Below, in pieces: positions 8,990 to 17,612 of a stretch of DNA of 64,000 nucleotides. Source of the DNA: Chitinophaga terrae (ex Kim and Jung 2007). GTDB taxonomy: Bacteria > Bacteroidota > Bacteroidia > Chitinophagales > Chitinophagaceae. Position 1 is the stretch's first letter; each line of letters begins with the position of its first letter. The notes beneath the pieces are model-generated. The model was given only the letters and a program-made list of their open reading frames with translations, did not search any database and had not been told where the DNA came from. The translations under genes were made by a program, and so were the position numbers. The stretch covers positions 1-64,000 of the forward strand of contig NZ_FNRL01000014.1 of assembly GCF_900107795.1 (NCBI RefSeq), in the 5' to 3' direction.

Positions 8990-10196
8990 GTTGCAGATCA
9001 ATTATAGCGGAAACAATATCCCTGGCGACTTCCAGTTTTGATTTCAAAGGCAGGCTGCGTCCGTCGCCGTTCTTACTGAATAAAGTCACTTTATTGGTGT
9101 CGTAATTAAATCCTGCGCCGGCGTCGGCCAGGGAGTTCATTACGATCATATCCAGGTTTTTATCCTTTAGTTTTTTGAGTGCGTATTCTTTTTCGTTGTC
9201 TGTTTCCAGGGAGAAGCCGATCAGCAGCTGATGCGCTTTGTGCTCGCCCAGGTAACGAAGGATGTCAGGCGTTTTTTCCAGGTCGATATGTAACTGGGCC
9301 TGTCCTTTTTTGATCTTTTTGTCGGCGATGTTGGCCGGCCTGTAGTCTGCCACTGCTGCGGCGGCAACTACCAGGTTTGCCTGGGGGTAGAGGGAGGTTA
9401 CCTGGTCGAACATTTCCTGCGCGGTTTGGACCGCGAATGTAGTAACGCCGGGATGAGTGGTAGACTGGTTCGTTGGACCCAGTACCAGTTTGACTGCGGC
9501 GCCGGCATCGGCCAGTGCGTTGGCGATGGCGATCCCCATTTTACCGCTTGAGTGGTTAGTGATGTAACGAACGGGATCTATATGTTCGATGGTAGGGCCG
9601 GCGGTAACGATGGCTGTTTTGCCGGACAGCGGTTTATTGGCGGTAGCGGCGATGAAATGTTGTTCCAGCCATTTCACGATATCTTCAGGTTCGGCCATCC
9701 TGCCTTCCCCGAACAGGCCGCTGGCCAGTTCGCCGGTGGCTACAGGGATCTGCTGGTGGCCATACGACAGTAGTTTATCCACGTTGCTGCGGGTAGCCGG
9801 GTGATGCCACATGTCTTCGTCCATTGCGGGAGCGAACATAACGGGGCAGGTGGCCGACAGGTAAGCGGCGAGGAGGAGGTTATCGCAAAGGCCGTTGGCC
9901 ATTTTAGCAATGGTATTGGCAGAAGCGGGAGCAATGAGCATTACGTCGGCCCATCGGCCCAGTTCTACGTGGTTGTTCCAGCTGTTATGGTTGCTTATCT
10001 GGACCATTACCTCGTTTTTGGAGAGGGTGGCCAGGGTAAGCGGAGTGATAAAAGCTTCGGCGGCTGGGGTCATGATCACCTTTACCTGGGCGCCGGCTTT
10101 GACGAGGAGGCGTACGAGGGTCGCGGCTTTATAGGCAGCGATGCTACCGGAAACGCCTAAGAGGATTTTCCTGCCTTGTAGAATGTTATCAGCCAT
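8982..10196 (-). CDS. coaBC: Bifunctional CoaBC: phosphopantothenoylcysteine decarboxylase / phosphopantothenate-cysteine ligase
   Basis: This 404-residue enzyme performs two consecutive steps of coenzyme A synthesis. The flavin-dependent CoaC domain (about 1-185) has GVSGSIAAYKA, SHN.W..HVELGRWAD, APASANTIAKMANG and PAMDEDMW. The CoaB domain (about 190-404) has TAGPTIEHIDPVRYITNHSSGKMG, AAAVADYRP and KKGQAQLHIDLEKTPDIL. The spacer from rpoZ holds a perfect hairpin with a T-tract ending 8 bases before this ATG, so read-through or a closely placed promoter must supply expression. porD follows with an 8-base overlap. Confidence 0.95.
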   Translation of the reverse strand: MADNILQGRKILLGVSGSIAAYKAATLVRLLVKAGAQVKVIMTPAAEAFITPLTLATLSKNEVMVQISNHNSWNNHVELGRWADVMLIAPASANTIAKMANGLCDNLLLAAYLSATCPVMFAPAMDEDMWHHPATRSNVDKLLSYGHQQIPVATGELASGLFGEGRMAEPEDIVKWLEQHFIAATANKPLSGKTAIVTAGPTIEHIDPVRYITNHSSGKMGIAIANALADAGAAVKLVLGPTNQSTTHPGVTTFAVQTAQEMFDQVTSLYPQANLVVAAAAVADYRPANIADKKIKKGQAQLHIDLEKTPDILRYLGEHKAHQLLIGFSLETDNEKEYALKKLKDKNLDMIVMNSLADAGAGFNYDTNKVTLFSKNGDGRSLPLKSKLEVARDIVSAIIDLQHA

Positions 10197-10204
10197 TTGA
10201 CAAT

Positions 10205-10234
10205 AAAAAAGCGGCAGAAATATTATTCTGCCGC
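10205..10234 (-). terminator. Intrinsic terminator between rpoZ and coaBC
   Basis: A perfect 9-bp stem (GCGGCAGAA at 10211-10219 with its complement at 10226-10234) with a 6-nt loop is followed on the minus strand by TTTTTT. The T-tract ends 8 bases before the coaBC start codon. Confidence 0.8.
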
Positions 10235-10293
10235 CATGAAATTAATATTTTTTGTGTCGCAAAGGCTAAGCTCACAAATAAAAATGTGAACAA

Positions 10294-10635
10294 TTAGCTG
10301 AACAGATCATCGTCGTTCTTGCGGAAGTAGATCTTGTTATCCAGGAATTCCTGCGTTGCCTGAATAGCTGGATTAGCCATTCTCTCGTAGAAACGGGAAA
10401 TTTCGATCTGCTCCTTGTTCTCGTGCACTTCCTCGAGGTTGTCCGTATGGCTGGCAAACTCTTCCAGTTTGGAATGGAGCTCCTCTTTCACGGAGATATT
10501 GATCTGATTGGCGCGTTTTGCGATCACGGCAATAGATTCATATAAATTACCAGTTCTGTTCTTAATATCGGTAGTGTTTTTGGTCTCTACCCATGGATTA
10601 AGGCTACTGGTTAGACTGCGCTTTAGTTTGCTCAT
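10294..10635 (-). CDS. rpoZ: RNA polymerase omega subunit
   Basis: This 113-residue protein resembles the Bacteroidota form of omega (RpoZ/Rpb6-like). The diagnostic part is KNRTGNLYESIAVIAKRANQIN, the helix that clamps the C-terminal end of beta prime. The C-terminal part (ERMANPAIQATQEFLDNKIYFRKND) is typical of this lineage. It overlaps the end of bamD by 32 bases in another frame, so the two are likely coupled. A terminator follows, which suggests that much transcription stops before coaBC. Confidence 0.88.
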   Translation of the reverse strand: MSKLKRSLTSSLNPWVETKNTTDIKNRTGNLYESIAVIAKRANQINISVKEELHSKLEEFASHTDNLEEVHENKEQIEISRFYERMANPAIQATQEFLDNKIYFRKNDDDLFS

Positions 10636-11434
10636 TATCCAATGATTTTATATTGTTTTGTGCTAAGTTATACAATTTTTCAGCTTCAGGCTTCAATTTA
10701 CTGTTGGGGTAGTGATCTGCGAAGTCGAGATACTCTTCCAGTACAGTCGCATACCTTTCTTTCTGCCTTTCAGGGATGCTGTTTTTTGCGTAGTTAAAGT
10801 AAGCCCGGATGGCTTTTACTTTATACCCGTCGCTTTTATCTGAATCCGGGTAGTTGCGCATCAGGTTTTTGAAGGCAATACCGGCAGCTTTATAATAACC
10901 GAGGTTATAGTAAAGTTCGGCGGCGGAAAATTCTTTCATTTCCAGTTTTCGTCTGCAGAGTTCAATTACCAGGTTCGCTTCTGCTACCTTATCGGAGGTA
11001 GGGTAGTTGTTAACGAAGGTTTGCATGGCAGCAATGGCCTTCATGGTATTGGTCTGATCCAGCGATACTTTGGGAGATTGTTTATAGTAGCAGTATGCCT
11101 GCATATAATCTATCTCCAGTGCCCTGGGGCTGTTTGGGAAGATATCCAGGTAGTTTTTAAAGTGAAACGCTGCCTGAACATAATCTTTCACGTAGTAAGA
11201 GCAATATGCGTAATTGTAGTACAGTGCTTCGAACTTATCGGTTCCTTTATACACTTGGAGCAGGTCGCTGTAGAGCGACTGTGCTGTGTTGTATTTTTTT
11301 TTCTGATACAGCTTATCGGCATAGGCCAACTTCTTTTCGAAGTTGTTGCTTTTTTCTATTCTCCTTAGTTCGTTGTTACAGGAGGTAGAAATGATAAGTG
11401 CCAGTACACTGATGTACAATAGAAATTTCCGCAT
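10604..11434 (-). CDS. bamD: Outer membrane assembly lipoprotein BamD
   Basis: I place the start at MRKFLLYISVLALIISTSC (276 residues) because it yields a proper lipoprotein signal with the lipid-modified Cys in ISTSC; the frame remains open 25 codons upstream without a signal. The body has tetratricopeptide-like repeats (YADKLYQKKKYNTAQSLYSDLLQVY; AAFHFKNYLDIFPNSPRALEIDY split across repeats), as in BamD, which works with BamA to fold outer-membrane barrels. It is divergent from mraZ and heads the minus-strand cluster. TAATTTTG at 11453-11446 resembles a -7 element but lies very near the start. Confidence 0.88.
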   Translation of the reverse strand: MRKFLLYISVLALIISTSCNNELRRIEKSNNFEKKLAYADKLYQKKKYNTAQSLYSDLLQVYKGTDKFEALYYNYAYCSYYVKDYVQAAFHFKNYLDIFPNSPRALEIDYMQAYCYYKQSPKVSLDQTNTMKAIAAMQTFVNNYPTSDKVAEANLVIELCRRKLEMKEFSAAELYYNLGYYKAAGIAFKNLMRNYPDSDKSDGYKVKAIRAYFNYAKNSIPERQKERYATVLEEYLDFADHYPNSKLKPEAEKLYNLAQNNIKSLDNEQTKAQSNQ

Positions 11435-11904
11435 AAAAAGAATGGCAAAATTAAGAATTAAATGTAAATGTAAGGCAGAGATATGATGAAAGCTGTTAAA
11501 ATTTTGCAAAATGGCCTATTAAATCGCTGAAAGAGAGGTTTTTCTCTTTTGGCGGGTTTTAAAATTCCTTTTACAAGATAAGCTTTCAGCATAGGGACAA
11601 ATTAGGAAAAAAACGGACACATAAATTTCCTTTGGCGGAATTTTTTATTTAGGTTGGTAATGTTTGTAATCTGCTGCTGTCGCTATTTTCACACGTTATA
11701 CACACACAATAACTATTTATAAACATTTTATAAACACCATATTTACAAATATGCACATTAAGCCTGTATAAACAGGCCTTAACAGGCACTCAATCAGGGT
11801 ATTTCACCTGTGGAAAAAATTTATAAAGTATTTTTTCGTTAAAAAGTGGGAAAAAGTGTTATTTTGTGTTAGAAAATGGATTTTCAAGGACTTTGCCCCA
11901 TGGT
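11435..11904. other. Divergent regulatory region between bamD and mraZ
   Basis: About 470 AT-rich bases between divergent operons. It contains an inverted repeat GCCTGT/ACAGGC (11762-11777), a 10-base-spaced direct repeat of AACAGGC (11771 and 11781), and a run of three GTG-initial pentamers at 11846-11870 described separately. The frame upstream of mraZ is open from a GTG at 11866, but that extension overlaps the putative operator. No convincing TTTG-N19-TAnnTTTG promoter was found for mraZ; TTATTTTG at 11859 is one mismatch away. No gene is evident. Confidence 0.5.
11846..11870 (+). promoter_or_regulatory. Putative MraZ operator (three direct repeats)
   Basis: GTGGG (11846), GTGTT (11856) and GTGTT (11866) are spaced exactly 10 bases apart, 35-59 bases upstream of the mraZ ATG. 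MraZ of other bacteria binds short direct repeats of TGGGN or GTGG type with about 10-base spacing upstream of its own gene. The first repeat matches well, the other two are weaker. Confidence 0.45.
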
Positions 11905-12372
11905 ATGACAGGATTTCTCGGCGAATATGAGTCAACGCTGGACGCAAAAGGACGCTTTCTGTTACCAGCTGGCTTTAAAAAGCAGCTGTCAGACGGCGCC
12001 GGAGGACAGTTTGTCATTAACCGAGGGTTTGAAAAATGCTTGTCCCTGTATCCCATGAACGAATGGCAACCCATTTTTGAACGTATCAGCAAGTTGAATG
12101 ATTTTGACCCGAAAGTACGGGAATTCAGGCGTTACTTCTTAAATGGAGCCACTATTCTGGAGTTAGACAGTGCGGGAAGATTATTGATTCCCAAAAACCT
12201 GTTATCGTACGCCAGTTTGGAAAAAGATATTGTGCTGGCAGCAGCAACAAATAAAATCGAGATCTGGGATAAAGGTAAATACCAGGAGTTCTTTGAAAAT
12301 TTCTCACCAGGAGCTTATAGTGATTTGGCACAACAGGTAATGGGGGGAGGAGACAACAACATTTCAATCTAA
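11905..12372 (+). CDS. mraZ: MraZ, transcriptional regulator of the dcw cluster
   Basis: The start MTGFLGEYESTLDAKGRFLLP (155 residues) is the normal MraZ beginning; an upstream GTG in frame at 11866 would add 13 residues of non-conserved sequence and overlap the repeats. Two AbrB-like halves are visible: residues 1-70 with LDAKGRFLLPAGFK, and 75-150 with LDSAGRLLIPKNLLSYA. MraZ binds repeats in its own promoter and represses the division and cell-wall cluster. It lies 10 bases before rsmH at the head of the dcw operon. Confidence 0.93.
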   Translation: MTGFLGEYESTLDAKGRFLLPAGFKKQLSDGAGGQFVINRGFEKCLSLYPMNEWQPIFERISKLNDFDPKVREFRRYFLNGATILELDSAGRLLIPKNLLSYASLEKDIVLAAATNKIEIWDKGKYQEFFENFSPGAYSDLAQQVMGGGDNNISI

Positions 12373-12382
12373 ACGGAAGCAT

Positions 12383-13294
12383 ATGGGCGAACAAGAATAC
12401 CATTTACCCGTGCTGCTTCAGGAAACCATCGAGCTGCTGGATATAAACCCGTCGGGGATATATGTAGACGCTACTTTTGGAGGAGGGGGACATTCTCGCG
12501 CCGTTCTGGAGCAACTGGGTGAAAAAGGAAGACTGATAGTATTTGATCAAGATGAAGATGCTTACCGCAATAGGATCATTGATGATCGTGTAACTTTTGT
12601 ACAACAAAATTTTCGCCACCTGCAACGCTTTCTGAAATTACATAAAGCCGAACAGGTGGATGGTATATTAGCTGATCTGGGAGTATCCTCCCACCAGTTC
12701 GATACCGCCGAAAGGGGGTTTAGCACCCGCTTCGAAGGCGATCTCGATATGCGAATGGATACGAGAACTGATTTTACAGCAGCACAATTGCTCGCTACCT
12801 ACAGTGAAGCCAGGTTGCAACTGATCTTCCAGGAATATGGAGAAGTAACCAATGCTAAAACGCTGGCCCAAACAATTGTCAAGCAACGTAAAACACACCC
12901 CATGCGCACTATCACAGCCTTCAAATCTGTGATCCAACCCATTGTAAAGGGCAACCCGCAAAAATATTTCGCCCAGGTTTTCCAGGCTTTGCGTATTGCC
13001 GTTAACGATGAATTAGGTGCACTAAAAGATCTATTGGAACAATCTGCGAATGTGCTTAAACCGGGAGGACGTCTGGCCATTATCACCTTTCATTCGCTGG
13101 AAGACAGGATGGTGAAAAACTTTATGAAGACAGGCAGTTTTGATGAAGCGCCCGAAGATCCTTTCGCAAAAGAAGTACCCCCGAAAGTGTTCAAATTAAT
13201 CACAAAAAAACCGGTCACCGCCAGTGAAGCTGAATTGAAACGCAACGGAAGATCCAGGAGCGCTAAACTGCGGGTAGCCGAAAAATTAATATAA
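12383..13294 (+). CDS. rsmH: 16S rRNA (cytosine(1402)-N4)-methyltransferase RsmH
   Basis: This 303-residue SAM-dependent enzyme methylates C1402 of 16S rRNA. It has the N-terminal YHLPVLLQETIELL block, the SAM loop DATFGGGGHSRAVLE, DGILADLGVSSHQFD, RGFSTRFEGDLDMRMD, and the C-terminal ITFHSLEDRMVKNF and RSRSAKLRVAEK. Length and motifs are complete. It is the second gene of the dcw cluster, as in most bacteria. Confidence 0.96.
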   Translation: MGEQEYHLPVLLQETIELLDINPSGIYVDATFGGGGHSRAVLEQLGEKGRLIVFDQDEDAYRNRIIDDRVTFVQQNFRHLQRFLKLHKAEQVDGILADLGVSSHQFDTAERGFSTRFEGDLDMRMDTRTDFTAAQLLATYSEARLQLIFQEYGEVTNAKTLAQTIVKQRKTHPMRTITAFKSVIQPIVKGNPQKYFAQVFQALRIAVNDELGALKDLLEQSANVLKPGGRLAIITFHSLEDRMVKNFMKTGSFDEAPEDPFAKEVPPKVFKLITKKPVTASEAELKRNGRSRSAKLRVAEKLI

Positions 13295-13390
13295 AGCTCT
13301 AACCAGCTTTATTGATCCTACCCTATCCTAAAACTCTATCTGCTCATTTTACTGTCAGATATTTTGTCACGTTTTTAAAAAGGCATACGC

Positions 13391-13771
13391 GTGTTGCAGG
13401 AAGAAGCATTAGATACGATCCAGGACGATCCGGCCAATGAACCCGTTCATTCCCCGGAACCACGCAGAGAATGGCGGCTACGCATCAACTACAGGGTGTT
13501 GGTGACCAACATGCCATTCATCGGTTTCCTTGCCGTACTGGCGCTCATTTACATCGCTAACAGCCACCTCGCTGAAAAAAGGATCAGACGAATCAACAAA
13601 CTGGGCAAAGAAATCAAAGAACTGAAATGGGAATACCTGAACGTGAAAAGTGAACTCATGTTCAGAAGCAAAATGAGTGAAGTCAGCAAAGCTGTGGAAC
13701 CGCTGGGTCTCAAACAACTTAGCTCGCCCCCGCAGAAAATTGAGCTGAAAAATACTAACGAGAAGAATTAG
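13391..13771 (+). CDS. ftsL: FtsL-like division protein
   Basis: This 126-residue bitopic protein has a short cytoplasmic N-terminus rich in acidic residues, one membrane helix around residues 43-60 (MPFIGFLAVLALIYIANSH) and a coiled-coil segment (ekrirRINKLGKEIKELKWEYLNVKSE pattern). This topology and its place between rsmH and the PBP gene identify it as FtsL, which recruits FtsW and the PBP to the septum. The start is GTG at 13391, with a TTG three bases on; the N-terminus is poorly conserved, so the exact start is uncertain. Confidence 0.82.
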   Translation: MLQEEALDTIQDDPANEPVHSPEPRREWRLRINYRVLVTNMPFIGFLAVLALIYIANSHLAEKRIRRINKLGKEIKELKWEYLNVKSELMFRSKMSEVSKAVEPLGLKQLSSPPQKIELKNTNEKN

Positions 13772-13896
13772 CATATAGATGCCTGACGCTGCCCGCCTGA
13801 CCACCTTATCAGGTCGGGGATGCTGGTAAATAATCTGGCAAGCATCTCAATAACAAAAGCAGCCAGTGTCAGGTATCTTACCTAATATATAAAATC

Positions 13897-13924
13897 AACC
13901 AGTTGTGACAGATCATAACTGGTT
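13897..13924. repeat. Small inverted repeat before the division PBP gene
   Basis: AACCAGTT and its exact complement AACTGGTT are separated by 12 bases, ending 29 bases upstream of the ftsI GTG. No T-tract follows, so it is a leader hairpin or an operator more likely than a terminator. Confidence 0.4.
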
Positions 13925-13952
13925 ATTGCAGTAGCTAAAGCGGCATAACATC

Positions 13953-16058
13953 GTGGATGTAAAAAAGGACATATTGTGGAGAGTGTATCTGTGCCTGATA
14001 GGCATGGCGCTTTTCGGCGTGGCTATCCTCGTAAAAGTCTTTTACATCCAGCAAGTGAAAGGAAACTACTGGCGCAGCATGGCCGATAGCCTCCATACCA
14101 GCTATGTTGCACTCGATGCCGAAAGAGGCACCATCTTCTCCGAAGAAGGTAGAATGCTCTCCACCTCCATCCCCTATTTCGATATCCGTATCGATTTCGC
14201 GGCAGATGGACTGAGAGACAAAAAAGGAAAAGTATTCGAAGAAAATCTCGACTCTCTTTCCCTTTGCCTCGCCAATACGTTCAACGACCGTACTAAAAAT
14301 GAATACAAAACCCTGTTGAGAGAAGGCTATAAATCGAAAGACCGGTATTTCCTGCTTAAAAGAGATGTACCCTTCAATCAATACCAGGCTTTACGCTCCT
14401 TTCCCATGTTCAGGTTGGGAAAAAACAAAGGCGGAATGATCGCTGAACCTAAAAGTAAACGCATCAACCCCTTTAAACTGCTGGCTAACCGTACCATTGG
14501 GCTGGCCCGCGAAAACTCCCAGAGCGTTGGACTGGAAAGAACATATAACGAGTACCTGAAAGGCGTTACCGGTAAACGGCTAATGCGCCGCATCGCCGGC
14601 GGTACCTATGTACCCGTTGATGGTTACGATATCGAACCCGAAAACGGACGGGATATCGTTACCACCCTGGACGTAAACATGCAGGATATCGTTGAATCGG
14701 CCCTCTATAAAATGATGGTCGCCAACGAAGCCGAACACGGCACCTGTATCCTGATGGAAGTAAAAACCGGCAAGATCAAAGCCATCGCTAACCTCGGAAG
14801 GCAACCCGATGGCAGCTACTGGGAAGACATGAACTATGCTCTCCAGGTAGGCGAACCGGGATCAACTTTTAAACTGGCTACTGTTATTACAGTACTGGAA
14901 GATAAATATGCCACCATGAACACCATGGTGAATATGGAAAATGGCCGCTGGCAGGTTGGAAGAAGAACCGTTTTCGATTCCGAACCGCATCCCGGCCCTC
15001 AGCTGGTTACCATCAAACATGCATTCGAACTCAGTTCCAATGTAGGCATGGCTAAACTGGCCTATCAGTATTATGGTCGCCAACCTAACAACTTTGTAAA
15101 CCACCTGAAAAAACTCAGGCTGGATCAAAGTACAGGTATCGATCTCGTAGGCGAAGGCAAACCAGTGATCAAAACCACTGCTTCCAAAACATGGAGTAAT
15201 ACCACACTCCCATGGATGGCCTTCGGTTACGAAGTACTTGTCAGCCCGCTGCAAACCTGTATGCTGTACAATGCAGTGGCTAACAACGGTAAAATGATGA
15301 AACCCTACCTCGTCAATTCCATCCAGGAATTCGGCCAGGTAGTTAAAAAGTTTGAGCCTACCGTACTTATAGACAGCATCTGCTCTCAAAGTACGCTCAA
15401 ACAAGTGCAGGCAATGCTGGAAGGCGTAATGATAGACGGAACCGGCAAAAAGCTGCGCACTCCCTACTATAGCATCGCCGCTAAAACAGGTACCGCCCTC
15501 GTCGCCAATGGCAACAGAGGGTATGCTGATAAAATATACCAGTCGTCTTTCGCCGGCTATTTCCCGGCTAAAGATCCACAGTATACCTGTGTAGTAGTGA
15601 TAAAGAACAAACCGCATGCTTTGCGCTTTTACGGCGCCAGCATTGCGGGTCCGGTGTTTAGGGAAGTAGCAGACAAACTGTATGCAATGGCTGTTGAAAA
15701 ACAAAAACCCATGCAGGCTACTTTACAACTGGATACCCTGCTCGCCCTTAAAAACGGCAGAAGCAACGAATGGAAAGAGATCCTTACCACCCTCAGGTTG
15801 CCGGTAGGCGCTACCCCCGCCAATAACAGCTGGGTAAGCGCAAAAGTGGCCGACAAAAAAATAAACCTGAATACCGTCGCCCAGGAAAAAGGCGCTGTGC
15901 CGGATGTAACAGGAATGGGACTCAAAGATGCACTCTACCTGCTCGAAAACGCAGGACTGCGGGTAGTGATCAAAGGAGCCGGTAAAGTGAAAACACAATC
16001 ACTGCCCGGCGGAACTAAAATAGGTAACGAACAAACTATCGTAATAGAACTGAGCTAG
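13953..16058 (+). CDS. ftsI: Division-specific penicillin-binding protein (FtsI/PBP2-type transpeptidase) with PASTA domain
   Basis: This 701-residue class B PBP crosslinks septal peptidoglycan. It has a single N-terminal membrane anchor (about 10-30), a dimerisation domain starting DAERGTIFSEEG, and a transpeptidase domain with the nucleophile motif STFK (S304), SSN (361-363) and KTGT (511-514). A C-terminal PASTA domain (about 645-701, PDVTGMGLKDALYLLENAGL) is present, which is usual for the Bacteroidota form. The start is GTG. The stop codon directly touches the murE ATG. FtsL and FtsW, its partners, are encoded in the same cluster. Confidence 0.94.
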   Translation: MDVKKDILWRVYLCLIGMALFGVAILVKVFYIQQVKGNYWRSMADSLHTSYVALDAERGTIFSEEGRMLSTSIPYFDIRIDFAADGLRDKKGKVFEENLDSLSLCLANTFNDRTKNEYKTLLREGYKSKDRYFLLKRDVPFNQYQALRSFPMFRLGKNKGGMIAEPKSKRINPFKLLANRTIGLARENSQSVGLERTYNEYLKGVTGKRLMRRIAGGTYVPVDGYDIEPENGRDIVTTLDVNMQDIVESALYKMMVANEAEHGTCILMEVKTGKIKAIANLGRQPDGSYWEDMNYALQVGEPGSTFKLATVITVLEDKYATMNTMVNMENGRWQVGRRTVFDSEPHPGPQLVTIKHAFELSSNVGMAKLAYQYYGRQPNNFVNHLKKLRLDQSTGIDLVGEGKPVIKTTASKTWSNTTLPWMAFGYEVLVSPLQTCMLYNAVANNGKMMKPYLVNSIQEFGQVVKKFEPTVLIDSICSQSTLKQVQAMLEGVMIDGTGKKLRTPYYSIAAKTGTALVANGNRGYADKIYQSSFAGYFPAKDPQYTCVVVIKNKPHALRFYGASIAGPVFREVADKLYAMAVEKQKPMQATLQLDTLLALKNGRSNEWKEILTTLRLPVGATPANNSWVSAKVADKKINLNTVAQEKGAVPDVTGMGLKDALYLLENAGLRVVIKGAGKVKTQSLPGGTKIGNEQTIVIELS

Positions 16059-17525
16059 ATGAAGACGTTGAGAGACATATTGTATAATGTAAGCATCCAG
16101 TCCATTCATGGAAATAATGATATTTCCGTTAATGCGCTGACCACCGACTCCAGGGCCGTAAAACCCGGGGATGCTTTCATTGCTGTCAAAGGTGTACATG
16201 TAGACGGACACGCCTACATCGAAAAAGCTGTTGCCCAGGGCGCCACAGCCATCATCTGCGAAGAATTGCCAGCTCAGTTGCCTGAAACAGTATGTTTCGT
16301 AAAAGTTGCCAACAGCGCTGCCGCTACCGGCATTATGGCAGGCAATTTTTACGACAACCCATCCAATAAAGTTCAACTGGTAGGCGTAACAGGTACCAAC
16401 GGTAAAACTACCATTGCCACCCTGCTCTTCCGCCTGTTCAGCAAATTAGGATACCAATGCGGCCTGTTATCTACTGTGCAAAACCAGATAGGCGACACAG
16501 TAATACCATCTACGCATACCACTCCCGACCCTATCAGTCTTAACGCCCTGCTGGCAAAGATGGTAGAAGAAGGATGCCTCTATGTTTTCATGGAAGTAAG
16601 CTCCCACGCTATACACCAGGAAAGGATAGCAGGACTGAAATTCGCCGGCGGCATTTTCAGCAATATCACACACGATCACCTGGATTACCATAAAACATTC
16701 GATGAGTACATCCGCGTGAAGAAATCGTTCTTTGACAACCTCCCTTCCGGTGCATTTGCCCTGACCAATATCGACGATAAACGCGGTATGATCATGCTGC
16801 AGAACACCAAAGCAAAGAAAGCGACCTACAGCCTCCGGGCAATGGCCGATTTCAAGGGAAAGATCCTGGAAAACAACCTGACAGGACTGGTCATGCTGGT
16901 AAATGATACGGAAGTACATTTCCGCCTGATCGGCGAGTTCAACGCATATAACCTGCTGGCCGTATTCGGCGCCGCCATACTCCTGGGAATGGACAAGGCA
17001 AAGGTGCTGCAGGCCCTCAGCGATACGCCCGGTGCAGAAGGAAGATTCGATTATATCGTTTCCACCAACGACCGCATCATCGCCATTGTCGATTACGCGC
17101 ACACGCCCGACGCATTGAAAAATGTACTGGCTACTATCAAAAACCTGCGTAAAGGACATGAACAGGTGATCACCGTTGTAGGCTGCGGAGGTGACAGGGA
17201 TACTACCAAACGCCCCGTAATGGGCGATGTAGCCGCTGAAAACAGCGACCGCGTGATCCTGACTTCAGATAACCCAAGGTCGGAAGACCCGGTAGCCATC
17301 ATCCATGAAATGGAAGCCGGCATCCCGGTGCATCTGAAAAAGAAGGTCCTTTCGATCACCGACAGGAAGGAAGCTATCAAAACCGCCATCTCTCTTGCTA
17401 AGAAAGAAGACATCATTCTTATAGCAGGTAAAGGACATGAGAAATACCAGGAGATCAAAGGAGTAAAACATCACTTCGATGATAAAGAGGTAGTGACAGA
17501 GATGATGAAACTGATGGACAAATAA
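16059..17525 (+). CDS. murE: UDP-MurNAc-tripeptide synthetase MurE (meso-DAP type)
   Basis: This 488-residue ATP-dependent ligase adds the third amino acid to UDP-MurNAc-L-Ala-D-Glu. It shows the N-terminal substrate domain (LTTDSRAVKPGDAFIAVKG), the ATP loop GTNGKTT (112-118) and the C-terminal DNPR motif (404-407), which marks enzymes that add meso-diaminopimelate rather than lysine. The ATG follows the ftsI stop with no spacer, so the two are probably translationally coupled. It is cytosolic and of normal length. Confidence 0.96.
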   Translation: MKTLRDILYNVSIQSIHGNNDISVNALTTDSRAVKPGDAFIAVKGVHVDGHAYIEKAVAQGATAIICEELPAQLPETVCFVKVANSAAATGIMAGNFYDNPSNKVQLVGVTGTNGKTTIATLLFRLFSKLGYQCGLLSTVQNQIGDTVIPSTHTTPDPISLNALLAKMVEEGCLYVFMEVSSHAIHQERIAGLKFAGGIFSNITHDHLDYHKTFDEYIRVKKSFFDNLPSGAFALTNIDDKRGMIMLQNTKAKKATYSLRAMADFKGKILENNLTGLVMLVNDTEVHFRLIGEFNAYNLLAVFGAAILLGMDKAKVLQALSDTPGAEGRFDYIVSTNDRIIAIVDYAHTPDALKNVLATIKNLRKGHEQVITVVGCGGDRDTTKRPVMGDVAAENSDRVILTSDNPRSEDPVAIIHEMEAGIPVHLKKKVLSITDRKEAIKTAISLAKKEDIILIAGKGHEKYQEIKGVKHHFDDKEVVTEMMKLMDK

Positions 17526-17612
17526 AAGAAGAAGAAACTAAAACGAAGTATAATCCAATGACTTAAATGCCTGCCGGAGCCCCTGGCGCCAAGCAGGTTA
17601 CGACTAAAACAT

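Noticed and set aside
11866-11904. GTG start 13 codons upstream of the mraZ ATG
   Set aside because: The added residues are not part of the conserved MraZ beginning, and the segment overlaps the putative operator.
14862-15704. Long antisense reading frame (280 codons) opposite the PBP gene
   Set aside because: It lies wholly inside the clearly coding ftsI frame, shows no family motif and has the composition of a complementary-strand shadow.
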